A stretch of 64,000 nucleotides of DNA. Source: Candidatus Jettenia sp. AMX2. Lineage in GTDB: Bacteria > Planctomycetota > Brocadiia > Brocadiales > Brocadiaceae. The stretch covers positions 2,285,043-2,349,042 of the forward strand of contig CP129469.1 in assembly GCA_030583665.1 (NCBI GenBank), read 5' to 3'. This document shows positions 55,416-63,379 of this stretch, piece by piece. Below the pieces are notes generated by a model. The model made no database searches, was not told the DNA's origin, and was given only the letters and a program-made list of their open reading frames with translations. Every line of letters starts with the position of its first letter. Position 1 is the stretch's first letter. Position numbers and translations under genes: made by a program.

Positions 55416-56858
55416 TCATCTACATTGTGCCGGAACACCCTTCCTGCAGGGTTCCGTCAGAGAGACAGGGGATAATATCTGATTTAACTCTTCAGCAGGA
55501 ACAAGTCGCCATTGCTGGATAATATCCTTTACTGATTTTCCTGTTCGCAACGATTCCCTGACTACCTCGGCGGCTTTTGAATATCCTATCAGAGGATTCA
55601 GAAACGTCGCGATCCCTATACTCTTCATAGCATAATCCCGGCATTTGTTATCATTTACGGTTATACCAGATACGCACTTATCATGAAACACCCTTACTGC
55701 ATTCGTCATAATATGGATAGAATCCAGTAACTTATACTGGAGCAGTGGCATCATAACGTTAAGCTCAAATTGTCCTGCCTGAGCGGCCATTGTAATTGAC
55801 ATATCATTCCCCAAAATAGAGAAACATACCATGTTCATCATCTCAGGAATAACAGGATTCACCTTCCCGGGCATTATCGATGAACCTGGCTGTACTGCCG
55901 GCAAATTGATTTCTGCCAAACCGGTATTTGGCCCGGAATTCATTAACCTTAAATCATTCGAAATGCGGATAAGTTCTATACAAGATGTGCGAAGAGCACC
56001 GGAAAGATCCATAAAACAGGCGTTGCTCTGCATAGATTCAAACCGGTTCTTTGATTCCCTCAAATCAAGGTTCGTCATTTTTCTGAGTTTTTCAATCACC
56101 TTTCCGCTAAATTGCGGATGGGTATTGATTCCTGTTCCTACAGCACTGCCACCAATTCCTAATTCTTTTAAACCCTCACTTGCCTTTTCAATGCCTTTTG
56201 TCGTTTTAAAAATAGATTCTGTATAGCCTGAAAATTCCTGTCCCACACGGATAGGTACAGCGTCCTGCAGGTGTGTACGACCCGATTTTATTATTGAATC
56301 AAATGATTTTGCCTTCTGGCTGAATGTTTCTGTCAAGACATAGAGATTCTTGACAAGATTCTTTGTTAGTTGTAACGCTGCTAAACGCATGGCTGTTGGA
56401 TAAACATCATTGGTAGATTGACCGCAGTTAACATGATCATTAGGATGTACAATAGAATAATTGCCTTTCTCCCCTCCAAGCATCTCAATTACGATATTAG
56501 CAATAACTTCATTCAGGTTCATATGAAGAGACGTCCCTGCCCCCGCCTGATAAACATCTACCAGAAATTGATCCTGGAATTCGCCATTTAAAATACGATC
56601 GCATGCCAGAATAATCAAATTACCAATCTTGCTGTCAAGACAACCAAGCTCTACATTAACCATAGCTGCAGCCTTTTTTATGTAACTGAGCGCCAATATA
56701 AAAACCGGATTTGATGTCTGTCCGCTGATAGGGAAATTCTCAATTGCCCTGGCAGTTTGAATTCCGTAATAAGCAAATAACGGAACCTGCATTTCTCCCA
56801 TATAATCTTTTTCTATGCGGTAAGGATTTATTCCGTGCTGACTCATGATTTTATCCAT
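55416..56858 (-). CDS. aspA: Aspartate ammonia-lyase
   Basis: Reversibly converts aspartate to fumarate and ammonia. Seen: IQTARAIENFPIS (34-46, aspartase-like), the NPNDHVN-type VHPNDHVNCGQSTNDVYPTA and the fumarase/aspartase signature GSSIMPGKVNPVIPEM (catalytic Ser loop). 480 aa is standard. The aspartase-type N-terminus separates it from fumarase. In-frame ATGs at 56858 and 56846 are both possible. It lies 14 bases after the rubrerythrin-like gene. Confidence 0.9.
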   Translation of the reverse strand: MDKIMSQHGINPYRIEKDYMGEMQVPLFAYYGIQTARAIENFPISGQTSNPVFILALSYIKKAAAMVNVELGCLDSKIGNLIILACDRILNGEFQDQFLVDVYQAGAGTSLHMNLNEVIANIVIEMLGGEKGNYSIVHPNDHVNCGQSTNDVYPTAMRLAALQLTKNLVKNLYVLTETFSQKAKSFDSIIKSGRTHLQDAVPIRVGQEFSGYTESIFKTTKGIEKASEGLKELGIGGSAVGTGINTHPQFSGKVIEKLRKMTNLDLRESKNRFESMQSNACFMDLSGALRTSCIELIRISNDLRLMNSGPNTGLAEINLPAVQPGSSIMPGKVNPVIPEMMNMVCFSILGNDMSITMAAQAGQFELNVMMPLLQYKLLDSIHIMTNAVRVFHDKCVSGITVNDNKCRDYAMKSIGIATFLNPLIGYSKAAEVVRESLRTGKSVKDIIQQWRLVPAEELNQILSPVSLTEPCRKGVPAQCR

Positions 56859-56872
56859 TCATATTTATTATG

Positions 56873-57229
56873 TTACTGCGGAAGGAATTTTATTGAATAA
56901 TCATCATCTATATCGACAAGAACAAATTTCTGGCAGCATAATGAACACCGCTCCTCATTCCCAACAGAAGGCATCTTTCCAAAATTAATCTCCCACCCAC
57001 AGGTAAGACAATAAAAACTCACATCATGTGCGTCTGTTTCAATATCCCTGATAATCTTTCCAAGGGCATCCCTGTGTCCTTTAGCAGCCCTTGCCAAACG
57101 TTGAAATGTTTCTTTTACCTTGGTGTCTTTTGAATCAGCAGCAAACTGGTTGTAGAGATGCTCCTGTTCTTCTTCCACTTCCATATCCGATTCCAAAAAT
57201 TCTAATATAGATTTATATCCTTCTCTCAT
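56873..57229 (-). CDS. Rubrerythrin-like protein with rubredoxin-type ribbon
   Basis: 118 residues: a helical part with Glu/His residues (about 15-60, EEEQEHLYNQFAADSKDTKV and LARAAKGHRDALGKII), followed by a cysteine ribbon with CLTCGWEI and CSLCCQKF. This resembles a shortened rubrerythrin or related desulfoferrodoxin-type repair protein, though only about two helices are present where four are usual. GGAG precedes the ATG at 57229. It is between aspA and a small helical gene. Iron or zinc binding is likely. Confidence 0.7.
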   Translation of the reverse strand: MREGYKSILEFLESDMEVEEEQEHLYNQFAADSKDTKVKETFQRLARAAKGHRDALGKIIRDIETDAHDVSFYCLTCGWEINFGKMPSVGNEERCSLCCQKFVLVDIDDDYSIKFLPQ

Positions 57230-57241
57230 TCATTTTCTCCT

Positions 57242-57433
57242 CTATGATGTTAATCTATTAAGATGATCTTCCAGTTCTGTTTTATGCCGCATCTCGTTAT
57301 GGAGTATTCCTTCAAGCAGTGCATTGATTTTAGGATCACTGAATGCCTTAATCTGGCTGCTGTACCGCTCTATAGATGCATCTTTTTTTTGTATTGCCAA
57401 TTTCAGATTCTCAATATCCTTATTTTTGTTCAT
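57242..57433 (-). CDS. Small helical protein, ferritin-like fragment
   Basis: 63 residues, highly charged and helical: two helices with KKDASIERYSSQIKAFSD (about 16-33) and LHNEMRHKTELEDHL (about 45-59). The Glu/His pattern in the second helix (ExxxH) is reminiscent of half of a ferritin-like bundle, so it may dimerise to form a diiron site or be a remnant. GAGGGG precedes the ATG. First gene of the run 57242-55416. Confidence 0.55.
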   Translation of the reverse strand: MNKNKDIENLKLAIQKKDASIERYSSQIKAFSDPKINALLEGILHNEMRHKTELEDHLNRLTS

Positions 57434-57721
57434 TGGTAATTTCCCCTCTCTTTCTTTGATGATATTTAGTTGGGCAATACGTATTTGCTTTTCTATGCCA
57501 CTTAAACCACCTCAATTATAATACCAAAATAACAATTTTTTAAAATTATCCACAAATTTATTCTAATTTCTTAAAAAACATGTATTTAAAAAACGCATCT
57601 GACTGCAAAGATTTACGCCGGTTCAGCTTTTCTATTAAGAATTTTAGATTAAATTCTATTTATTTGGACATCAGAATATAAAACCGGAATCAGGACTGGA
57701 AATCAAGCTGGCAATTTCTTA
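57434..57721. other. Intergenic region between divergent units
   Basis: About 290 AT-rich bases between the minus-strand redox cluster and the plus-strand candidate RNA. A TATTAT/TATAAT-like sequence on the minus strand around 57515-57524 could be a -10 box for the redox genes, but no good -35 box was found. Confidence 0.3.
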
Positions 57722-57749
57722 TTGACAAGAAAGTATTAATATTTATAAT
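57722..57749 (+). promoter_or_regulatory. Consensus promoter before the candidate RNA
   Basis: TTGACA (57722-57727) and TATAAT (57744-57749), both perfect consensus boxes, 16-base spacer. No protein gene begins in the next 180 bases, so it drives the RNA element below or a leader of the amidase gene. Confidence 0.8.
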
Positions 57750-57755
57750 GCAATT

Positions 57756-57857
57756 ATCTGTGGCAGAAATGGTTGAATCAATACATGAATCACGGTAAAA
57801 CAGCCTTACCGCTGAATGAGTTCTTGAAAGAATATTTTCACGGTAAGGCTTTTTTCA
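57756..57857 (+). ncRNA. Candidate small RNA or attenuator leader
   Basis: Region of about 100 nt from the expected start after a consensus promoter to a strong intrinsic terminator. GCCTTACCG (57803-57811) pairs with CGGTAAGGC (57841-57849), extended inside by TGAA/TTCA, enclosing TTCTT/AAGAA, with six Ts at 57850-57855. The TTACCG arm can instead pair with CGGTAA at 57793-57798, giving a competing hairpin as in attenuators or riboswitches. Two GAATCA direct repeats (57775, 57787) precede it. A 25-codon open frame (57785-57862, MNHGKTALPLNEFLKEYFHG...) overlaps but has no ribosome binding site. No known riboswitch class was recognised. Confidence 0.55.
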
Positions 57858-57937
57858 GATAAAAGCAGCAAATACAGAACTCTTGAAGTTGCAAAAAGCG
57901 ATATTTTTCTAAAATAACCCCCAGGCGACTCTATATT

Positions 57938-58600
57938 ATGTACAAATACGAAAAAGTCATACAATATATCTCGTTAGTCATTATAACAATAACATTGGGA
58001 ATATTTATCTTTTTCCCTTTTTTTGATAAACCAAAAACAGATAGAATTCCTTATTTTATTAATCCTCCCCTGGTTGATAAATTAGACCCGGAATTGAAAC
58101 TTGCGAGTCTCTGTCGTACAGATGTTGATGAAAACCAATGGAAATATATCGTCATTCATCATAGTGCAACGGCAAGAGGTAACGCAGCCGTGTTTGATGA
58201 TTATCATAGAAACAAAAGGGGTTGGGAATATGGACTTGCCTATCATTTTGTAATCGGGAATGGTACGCTATCAGGGAATGGCGAAATTGAGGTTGCAGAG
58301 AGATGGAAGAAGCAAATCCATGGGGCACATACAGCAAACATGGATTATAACCGGGTGGCAATTGGAATATGCCTGGTAGGTGATTTTGAAAACGGAGGCG
58401 GGCCCACAGAGAACCAGTTTGAGTCGCTGGTAAAATTGACACAATACCTTTCCAAAAGATATAGCATCCCCTTATCAAATATAATATTACATAAACAGGT
58501 ACATCAAAAAGGTACGGCTTGCCCCGGGAAAAATTTTCCCTTTGCTGAACTAAAAGCCCGCCTTATGCAAATAGCCCTGAATCCAACCAACCAGATATAG
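57938..58600 (+). CDS. PGRP-type N-acetylmuramoyl-L-alanine amidase
   Basis: Predicted peptidoglycan-cleaving amidase of the Amidase_2/PGRP type. Seen: an N-terminal membrane anchor or uncleaved signal (about 9-30), then IVIHHSATARGN (about 71-82) with the first zinc His, YHFVIGNG, the catalytic-region WKKQIHGAHTANMDYNRVAIG (about 128-149), and GTACPGKNFP, whose Cys takes the third zinc position. 220 aa. It acts at the outer face of the inner membrane. Preceded by the candidate attenuator RNA; no clear ribosome binding site before the ATG. Confidence 0.88.
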   Translation: MYKYEKVIQYISLVIITITLGIFIFFPFFDKPKTDRIPYFINPPLVDKLDPELKLASLCRTDVDENQWKYIVIHHSATARGNAAVFDDYHRNKRGWEYGLAYHFVIGNGTLSGNGEIEVAERWKKQIHGAHTANMDYNRVAIGICLVGDFENGGGPTENQFESLVKLTQYLSKRYSIPLSNIILHKQVHQKGTACPGKNFPFAELKARLMQIALNPTNQI

Positions 58601-58941
58601 AACCACATTATTTCTGCATGATGTCTTAAGTAATTGTACATAACCCGGACAGGATAGATAGTACTCAAAGCATCAAACCGAACATATTCTCAACTGATAA
58701 AGACTACCCATCGGTCATTGAGAGGGTCTTTTCCGAAGCAATCCCAAAGACAGAGATTGCTTCGTCGCTTCACTCCTCGCAATGACATTTTTTTTCAGGA
58801 TACACCCTGTCCCATATACCTGCGTACAAGCAAAAGACCCTACTTTCACCATATTCTGTTCGGTTTCATACGGTAGATACTATAATTCATCAATAGAAAG
58901 GTTGAACAATACTATGTAAATACTATGTAGAATGCTATACT
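58601..58941. other. Intergenic region with a dispersed repeat
   Basis: About 340 bases between convergent genes. Holds an inverted copy of the GTCATTGCGAGGAG repeat at 58755-58786. No gene or terminator was recognised. Confidence 0.45.
58755..58786. repeat. GTCATTGCGAGGAG-type repeat, inverted copy
   Basis: GATTGCTTCGTCGCTTC then ACTCCTCGCAATGAC, the reverse of the element at 25013-25040. Confidence 0.65.
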
Positions 58942-59289
58942 TTATTTTCTCTGTTCCTTTAGAAGCGCAGCCTTCACGTCTTCTATCGACATGCCGTACG
59001 GCCTTCCATGCTGTTGTAATTTTTTATCATATCTGTAGTTTCTGACAGCCGCAAGACCAAACCCTCCTCCCTGAAAATACTCATACACCATAATAGTCTG
59101 TTCTTCCGTATCAACGAGATAAAATGGCTGTCTATTACCGAGCTGTTGTCCTACTACCCCAAAAACATGACGCGCACTGCCGTCACCCTGAGCAACAACA
59201 GAGTCCGTTGTATTTTTAAAGACAAGCATTATAAACAATAAGACAATAATTATAAGCAAGAGTGTGTTTATGTGATATATTTTATTCAT
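58942..59289 (-). CDS. Hypothetical membrane-anchored protein
   Basis: Not recognised. 115 residues: an N-terminal membrane helix (about 7-24), then a small soluble domain with TIMVYEYFQGGGFGLAAVRN (about 65-84) and YRYDKKLQ, a pattern I associate with small exported planctomycete proteins but cannot name. A short helical end (MSIEDVKAALLKEQRK). It is 130 bases after the secretin gene and may belong to the pilus-like cluster. Function unknown. Confidence 0.6.
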   Translation of the reverse strand: MNKIYHINTLLLIIIVLLFIMLVFKNTTDSVVAQGDGSARHVFGVVGQQLGNRQPFYLVDTEEQTIMVYEYFQGGGFGLAAVRNYRYDKKLQQHGRPYGMSIEDVKAALLKEQRK

Positions 59290-59418
59290 AGACTACTCCT
59301 CAATAATTGTAACAGTTTAAGCTGTTCGGAATGGTTTTCTCCCGAAAAGGCGAAGCATTTGCTGTAACTGGTATAAATACGCTCATTATCAATCCGGTAA
59401 ATGTTTCTCCCCTGCTGT

Positions 59419-61632
59419 TTAATCATACGGCTTGTGTACCTGTTGAGTAAGTTTTACTTCATGTTCCTCTTTGATAATTATCGTAGGTTTTAAAAGGATA
59501 ATAAGGTTGGATCTTTTATTCTCCTTCCTGTCCCGCGTAAACAGCTTCTTTATTACAGGTATCTTGGATAAAAGAGGAATACCGCTCGTCAGACGGTCTT
59601 TGTTAATAGAACCCAACCCGCCGATCATCAAGGTGCCCTTATCAGGCACACAGACTGTTACGGATACCTGGGAAACATTTACCCTGGGTAACTGGACTGT
59701 TGTTGTAGGGGGAATATTAACAACGCCTGTACCTCCAGCCGTAAATGTTGTATCCGGATCGACTCCCGTAAAGGTAAATGAATCTATCGCCTCAATCTGA
59801 AAGACAGAGGGGGTTACTTCCAGATAGACATATTTTCTGTCTGCGCTAACTATAGGCCGGACATCAAAAGTGGTTCCTTCGGGTATGGTACCAATAACAG
59901 GCGTTACAATACCCTCGGCAACAGAGGTACTCTGGATATAATTCGTTGTCTTAACAACAGCAATATTTCCGCGCTGGGTATTGGAAAGCGTTATTCGCGG
60001 TGTTGTGAGTATCTCTGAACCTTTACTCTCCTGAACAGCTTTAAGAAATCCTTTTAGCATAGAATCGGTTAAGATAGAATAGTTAAGACTAAGCCCCTGA
60101 ACTGCCTGTGTGCCAAGGTCTCCAACAACATTCTGAGCGCCTGTTTCAATCGTTGCCCTTTCGTTAAAAAACTTCGAGAAATCACTTCCGATATCCTCCA
60201 GGAATTCATCGGTAACAGAGATAAAACGGGCCTCAATACTAACCTGGAGGTTTTGCGAAGACCGTAAAGATGCCAGAAGGTCTTCTATCTGCCCATGAAC
60301 ATGTTTCGTGTTAACGATTACCAGGTCACCGGGCTGACCTATTCGCGCAGTAATACTGCCTTCGCCCTGTCCTGGAACATTGACGCGTCGTTGAGTAACA
60401 CCGGAAATACCAATAACACCTGTACGGGACGACCACGAAAAGGGTTCGATCGTGGTAGCAATCAACTCGATTAAATCTAAAACCCGTTCCGAAGGCTCTT
60501 TCATCTTGACAGTTTCTCTCCTTTGTACACTTAATTGAGAAACAGATGCCGTAATATCAAACTCAAGGGGGTCCTTATCGTCAAGATTGATTAATATATC
60601 CCTTACATCATAAACCCTCAGTTCCATTTTTTGTTTATAAATATGCAGGATGTCGCCTTCTATTACATACTCGTATCCTTTAGGTAAGATATACCTCAAA
60701 CCTGTCCTCAGCGGAACATCTTTTAATTTTAAGGTGATAGGAATACTGCCCGCTTCCGGATCAATAATCATGTTAATATTTGTTTTCTCCCGCAGGAAAG
60801 TAACAATATCCTTTAAGGGTGTCTCTAAAAACTCGAATGAAATAACCGTATTCAGGGCATTCTCAATAGTCTTTGAGAAAGGAACTTCAGGAGGCGCTGT
60901 AACGATCCTGAGCTGCTCTGTTTTTCGTTTGTTTTCTTCAACAATTCTGTTTAAATCGGGAAGAATACGGCCTGAGATTGCTTCCCACTGTTTTTTTGAA
61001 GGAAACCTTACGGTATCCTGATAGGGGACAGATATTTCATGCAGGTATTCGTCACTTTTCAATTTCTCCTGTTTACGGATAGTTTTTAAATATTCGGTAT
61101 TGCCTTCATGCCTTATATCATTTACCCTTCCCTTAATATACAATGCATCTCTGTTTGCCGGATCTTTTTGGAGTATTGAATCTGCGATCACCGCTGCATC
61201 ATCATATCGTTTCTCCTGTATGGCAGAATATGCGATTTGGAGTAAGACGGAGACATCTTCCGGCATTTTTTCTGCCTCAGAAGATTTTTGTAATACTTTT
61301 GGTGCTGCAACTTTCTCATAAAGCTGTTGTTTTGATTCATTTAAAAGCACCGTTGCTTCTTTATTATCAGGTTCCAGAAGGATCGCTAACCCAAGCGCTT
61401 CAATAGCATTCGTATAGTCTCCTGACTCAAAATATACTTTGGCTATTCTCAAGTAACTGTTATTACTTGTTGACGACTTTCTAACCTTAGCAGGTGGTTT
61501 CAATCCTTGTGATATTGTATGTGGTTCAGTATTAAAAAGTTCTGGTTTTTGTGTATCTTGTGTAAAAATTTGTTTTGTTAAAATAAATAACGAAAACACA
61601 TTCACAGCAATAAAGATTATGGTATTTTTCAT
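59419..61632 (-). CDS. Secretin with N-terminal TPR (PilQ/GspD-like)
   Basis: Outer-membrane channel of a pilus or type II/III-like secretion system. 737 residues: signal peptide (1-24), TPR-like helices (about 60-170), an STN/N0-type domain (about 270-325, ISFEFLETPLKDIVTFLREK), N1-type ring, then the secretin core (about 430-715) with the closing TLMIGGLGSINKDRLTSGIP and PLLSKIPVIKKLF. TPR repeats before the secretin resemble those of Akkermansia Amuc_1098-type proteins of the Planctomycetes-Verrucomicrobia group (family placement inferred). It is the last gene of a run that also encodes three inner-membrane proteins. Confidence 0.88.
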   Translation of the reverse strand: MKNTIIFIAVNVFSLFILTKQIFTQDTQKPELFNTEPHTISQGLKPPAKVRKSSTSNNSYLRIAKVYFESGDYTNAIEALGLAILLEPDNKEATVLLNESKQQLYEKVAAPKVLQKSSEAEKMPEDVSVLLQIAYSAIQEKRYDDAAVIADSILQKDPANRDALYIKGRVNDIRHEGNTEYLKTIRKQEKLKSDEYLHEISVPYQDTVRFPSKKQWEAISGRILPDLNRIVEENKRKTEQLRIVTAPPEVPFSKTIENALNTVISFEFLETPLKDIVTFLREKTNINMIIDPEAGSIPITLKLKDVPLRTGLRYILPKGYEYVIEGDILHIYKQKMELRVYDVRDILINLDDKDPLEFDITASVSQLSVQRRETVKMKEPSERVLDLIELIATTIEPFSWSSRTGVIGISGVTQRRVNVPGQGEGSITARIGQPGDLVIVNTKHVHGQIEDLLASLRSSQNLQVSIEARFISVTDEFLEDIGSDFSKFFNERATIETGAQNVVGDLGTQAVQGLSLNYSILTDSMLKGFLKAVQESKGSEILTTPRITLSNTQRGNIAVVKTTNYIQSTSVAEGIVTPVIGTIPEGTTFDVRPIVSADRKYVYLEVTPSVFQIEAIDSFTFTGVDPDTTFTAGGTGVVNIPPTTTVQLPRVNVSQVSVTVCVPDKGTLMIGGLGSINKDRLTSGIPLLSKIPVIKKLFTRDRKENKRSNLIILLKPTIIIKEEHEVKLTQQVHKPYD

Positions 61633-61684
61633 ATAACATTCTCTGGAAAAGGTGGCATAAAAATGCTTAAAATCCTATATAACC

Positions 61685-62467
61685 CTAATTAGTTAACAAG
61701 ACGTCTGCCGTAACCTGGGCAGCGACTGTGCCATCGCTTAAACTTACAGACTCTCCTATCCACAAACCGTAATATTTACCTTCTCTGCACTCAAATACAA
61801 TTTTTGGAGTTGACACCATCTGTATTTCTTCAGTAAGCAAAATCCCTGAAAAGTTACCCTTTTCATCCTGAAGAATGTTTGTCTTTTTGAAAGTTACCGG
61901 TTTCTGTGCAAGAGGAATAATTTCTCTCAGTTTACAGTACGTATCAAAATCTATAACCTCTTTTTTTATGGTTGCTTTTTCACCAATCGCCTTTCCTTGT
62001 TCAATAGCAAAACTCTTTGTCCACCATATATTATTATGGAGTTTCCGAATCTGAATTAATGCCATTTGTGACGTTCCCCCTTTAAAGATAAATTCCGTGT
62101 CAGGTACAGGGGTTTCATGTCCGGAATCTTTCACCGGTATATCTTTTATTATATTCCTGGCAACAATTCCTTCCCGTGAAGACCTGCGAAAAACCCGGGG
62201 TCTTTGCAATACCTGAGCAACAGGAGGAGTTGTAAAACGTAATTCCATGAGTTCTGCGTCATTGAACTGTAGATCAGGAACTGGTGGCTTCCCCGTTCTC
62301 AGTTTTCTGTCCATGGTATCCGATAACAATTGCAATTTTGCATCAACCTCATACGCTTCTCTGTTTAACAGTACCAAGGTATGAATTGTTGTATATATCA
62401 GGTAACACAATACAACACCGAAAACAAATTTTTCCATATGCCTGAACAGGATATTTTTTATGTCCAT
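61685..62467 (-). CDS. Inner-membrane pilus-system protein (Amuc_1099-like?)
   Basis: 260 residues: N-terminal membrane helix (about 11-33, MEKFVFGVVLCYLIYTTIHT), a proline-rich linker, then a soluble domain in the periplasm (about 100-258). The sequence does not show a clear PilP motif, but position between an O-like and a secretin gene fits the role of PilP or Amuc_1099, connecting inner membrane to secretin. Assignment is by context. It is 52 bases upstream of the secretin gene in transcription order. Confidence 0.6.
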   Translation of the reverse strand: MDIKNILFRHMEKFVFGVVLCYLIYTTIHTLVLLNREAYEVDAKLQLLSDTMDRKLRTGKPPVPDLQFNDAELMELRFTTPPVAQVLQRPRVFRRSSREGIVARNIIKDIPVKDSGHETPVPDTEFIFKGGTSQMALIQIRKLHNNIWWTKSFAIEQGKAIGEKATIKKEVIDFDTYCKLREIIPLAQKPVTFKKTNILQDEKGNFSGILLTEEIQMVSTPKIVFECREGKYYGLWIGESVSLSDGTVAAQVTADVLLTN

Positions 62468-62485
62468 GTTTTTATCAAAAACAGT

Positions 62486-63373
62486 TTATGCATTATAATC
62501 AATAACATATACATCAAGAGTAACACCGACAACCGGATCAGGTAAGGAACCATCTACATCCTGAGTCAAAACATCCCCATGTTTCAAAGTAAAACCGGAA
62601 TCATCGTTTTTATCCGTGCTTACAATAACAATGCCTTCTATAACAAACGGAATATCCGAGCCAAGAATCTCACGAAGAAGGAATTGAATGCGGCCCGCCT
62701 GTAATTCAACCTTAAGGGTAAGGGGGATTGCAGTATAAAGTTGTGCAGGCGAAGGGTTATATGAATACGGTACCTCCCTGAAATTAATATTTTCGAGCTT
62801 TGTTATTCCTTTGGTCTTTATCACAGCATTAATGAGCGTCTCTAAAATCCAGAACCTTTTTTGTGCAGGCAGGATGGCATCCCACGATGGAATATCAGAC
62901 CCCCATTTCTGAAATGGTAGGGCATTTTCGTGAAAGATGATTTTGTTCTCTTGTATTTTTACTAACAGCGCAGAAGCCCTTTTTAAATATTCACTTCTCC
63001 AAAGCGCCTCGTCATCTATAGTAACATGACCCCTTTCAGGGTCTTCAATTACAAAAACGGCTTCCAGCAGATCGTCCTTCCTTTTCAGAAACGACCTGCA
63101 TTTTTCAACCTCTGCCTTATAAAGTTCAGTCTCTGCCTTTTTGGATTCAATCCAATGAGAATTATAAAGATCTTTTTTTAAGGCATACTTTTCTAAGGTA
63201 TCAGCCAAATCCTGTAAACCGTTATACCTCTTTGTACACTGTTTTGAAAGCGGGTAAACAACCAAAAGCAAAGAAACCATCAAGAGTAAAAAGATAATGC
63301 CTGTCAATATCCAGAAACGGAAGACTCTGGTAAAGAGGTCTGATAAAAACTTCCTGAGTTGTGAAGAATTCAT
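62486..63373 (-). CDS. Inner-membrane pilus-system protein (PilO-like/Amuc_1100-like?)
   Basis: 295 residues: short cytoplasmic start, membrane helix (about 18-42), a long charged coiled coil (about 45-110) and a C-terminal mixed domain ending with VVGVTLDVYVID, the layout of PilO and of Amuc_1100-like proteins. In PilMNOP systems this protein dimerises with PilN to link PilM to the secretin. Seven bases separate it from the PilN-like gene upstream. Primary sequence is too diverged for a certain name. Confidence 0.6.
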   Translation of the reverse strand: MNSSQLRKFLSDLFTRVFRFWILTGIIFLLLMVSLLLVVYPLSKQCTKRYNGLQDLADTLEKYALKKDLYNSHWIESKKAETELYKAEVEKCRSFLKRKDDLLEAVFVIEDPERGHVTIDDEALWRSEYLKRASALLVKIQENKIIFHENALPFQKWGSDIPSWDAILPAQKRFWILETLINAVIKTKGITKLENINFREVPYSYNPSPAQLYTAIPLTLKVELQAGRIQFLLREILGSDIPFVIEGIVIVSTDKNDDSGFTLKHGDVLTQDVDGSLPDPVVGVTLDVYVIDYNA

Positions 63374-63379
63374 ATTCTG

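Noticed and set aside
57785-57862. 25-codon frame inside the candidate RNA as a real peptide
   Set aside because: No ribosome binding site and it coincides with the terminator stem, so the coding look probably comes from the repeated CACGGTAA sequence; still worth testing.
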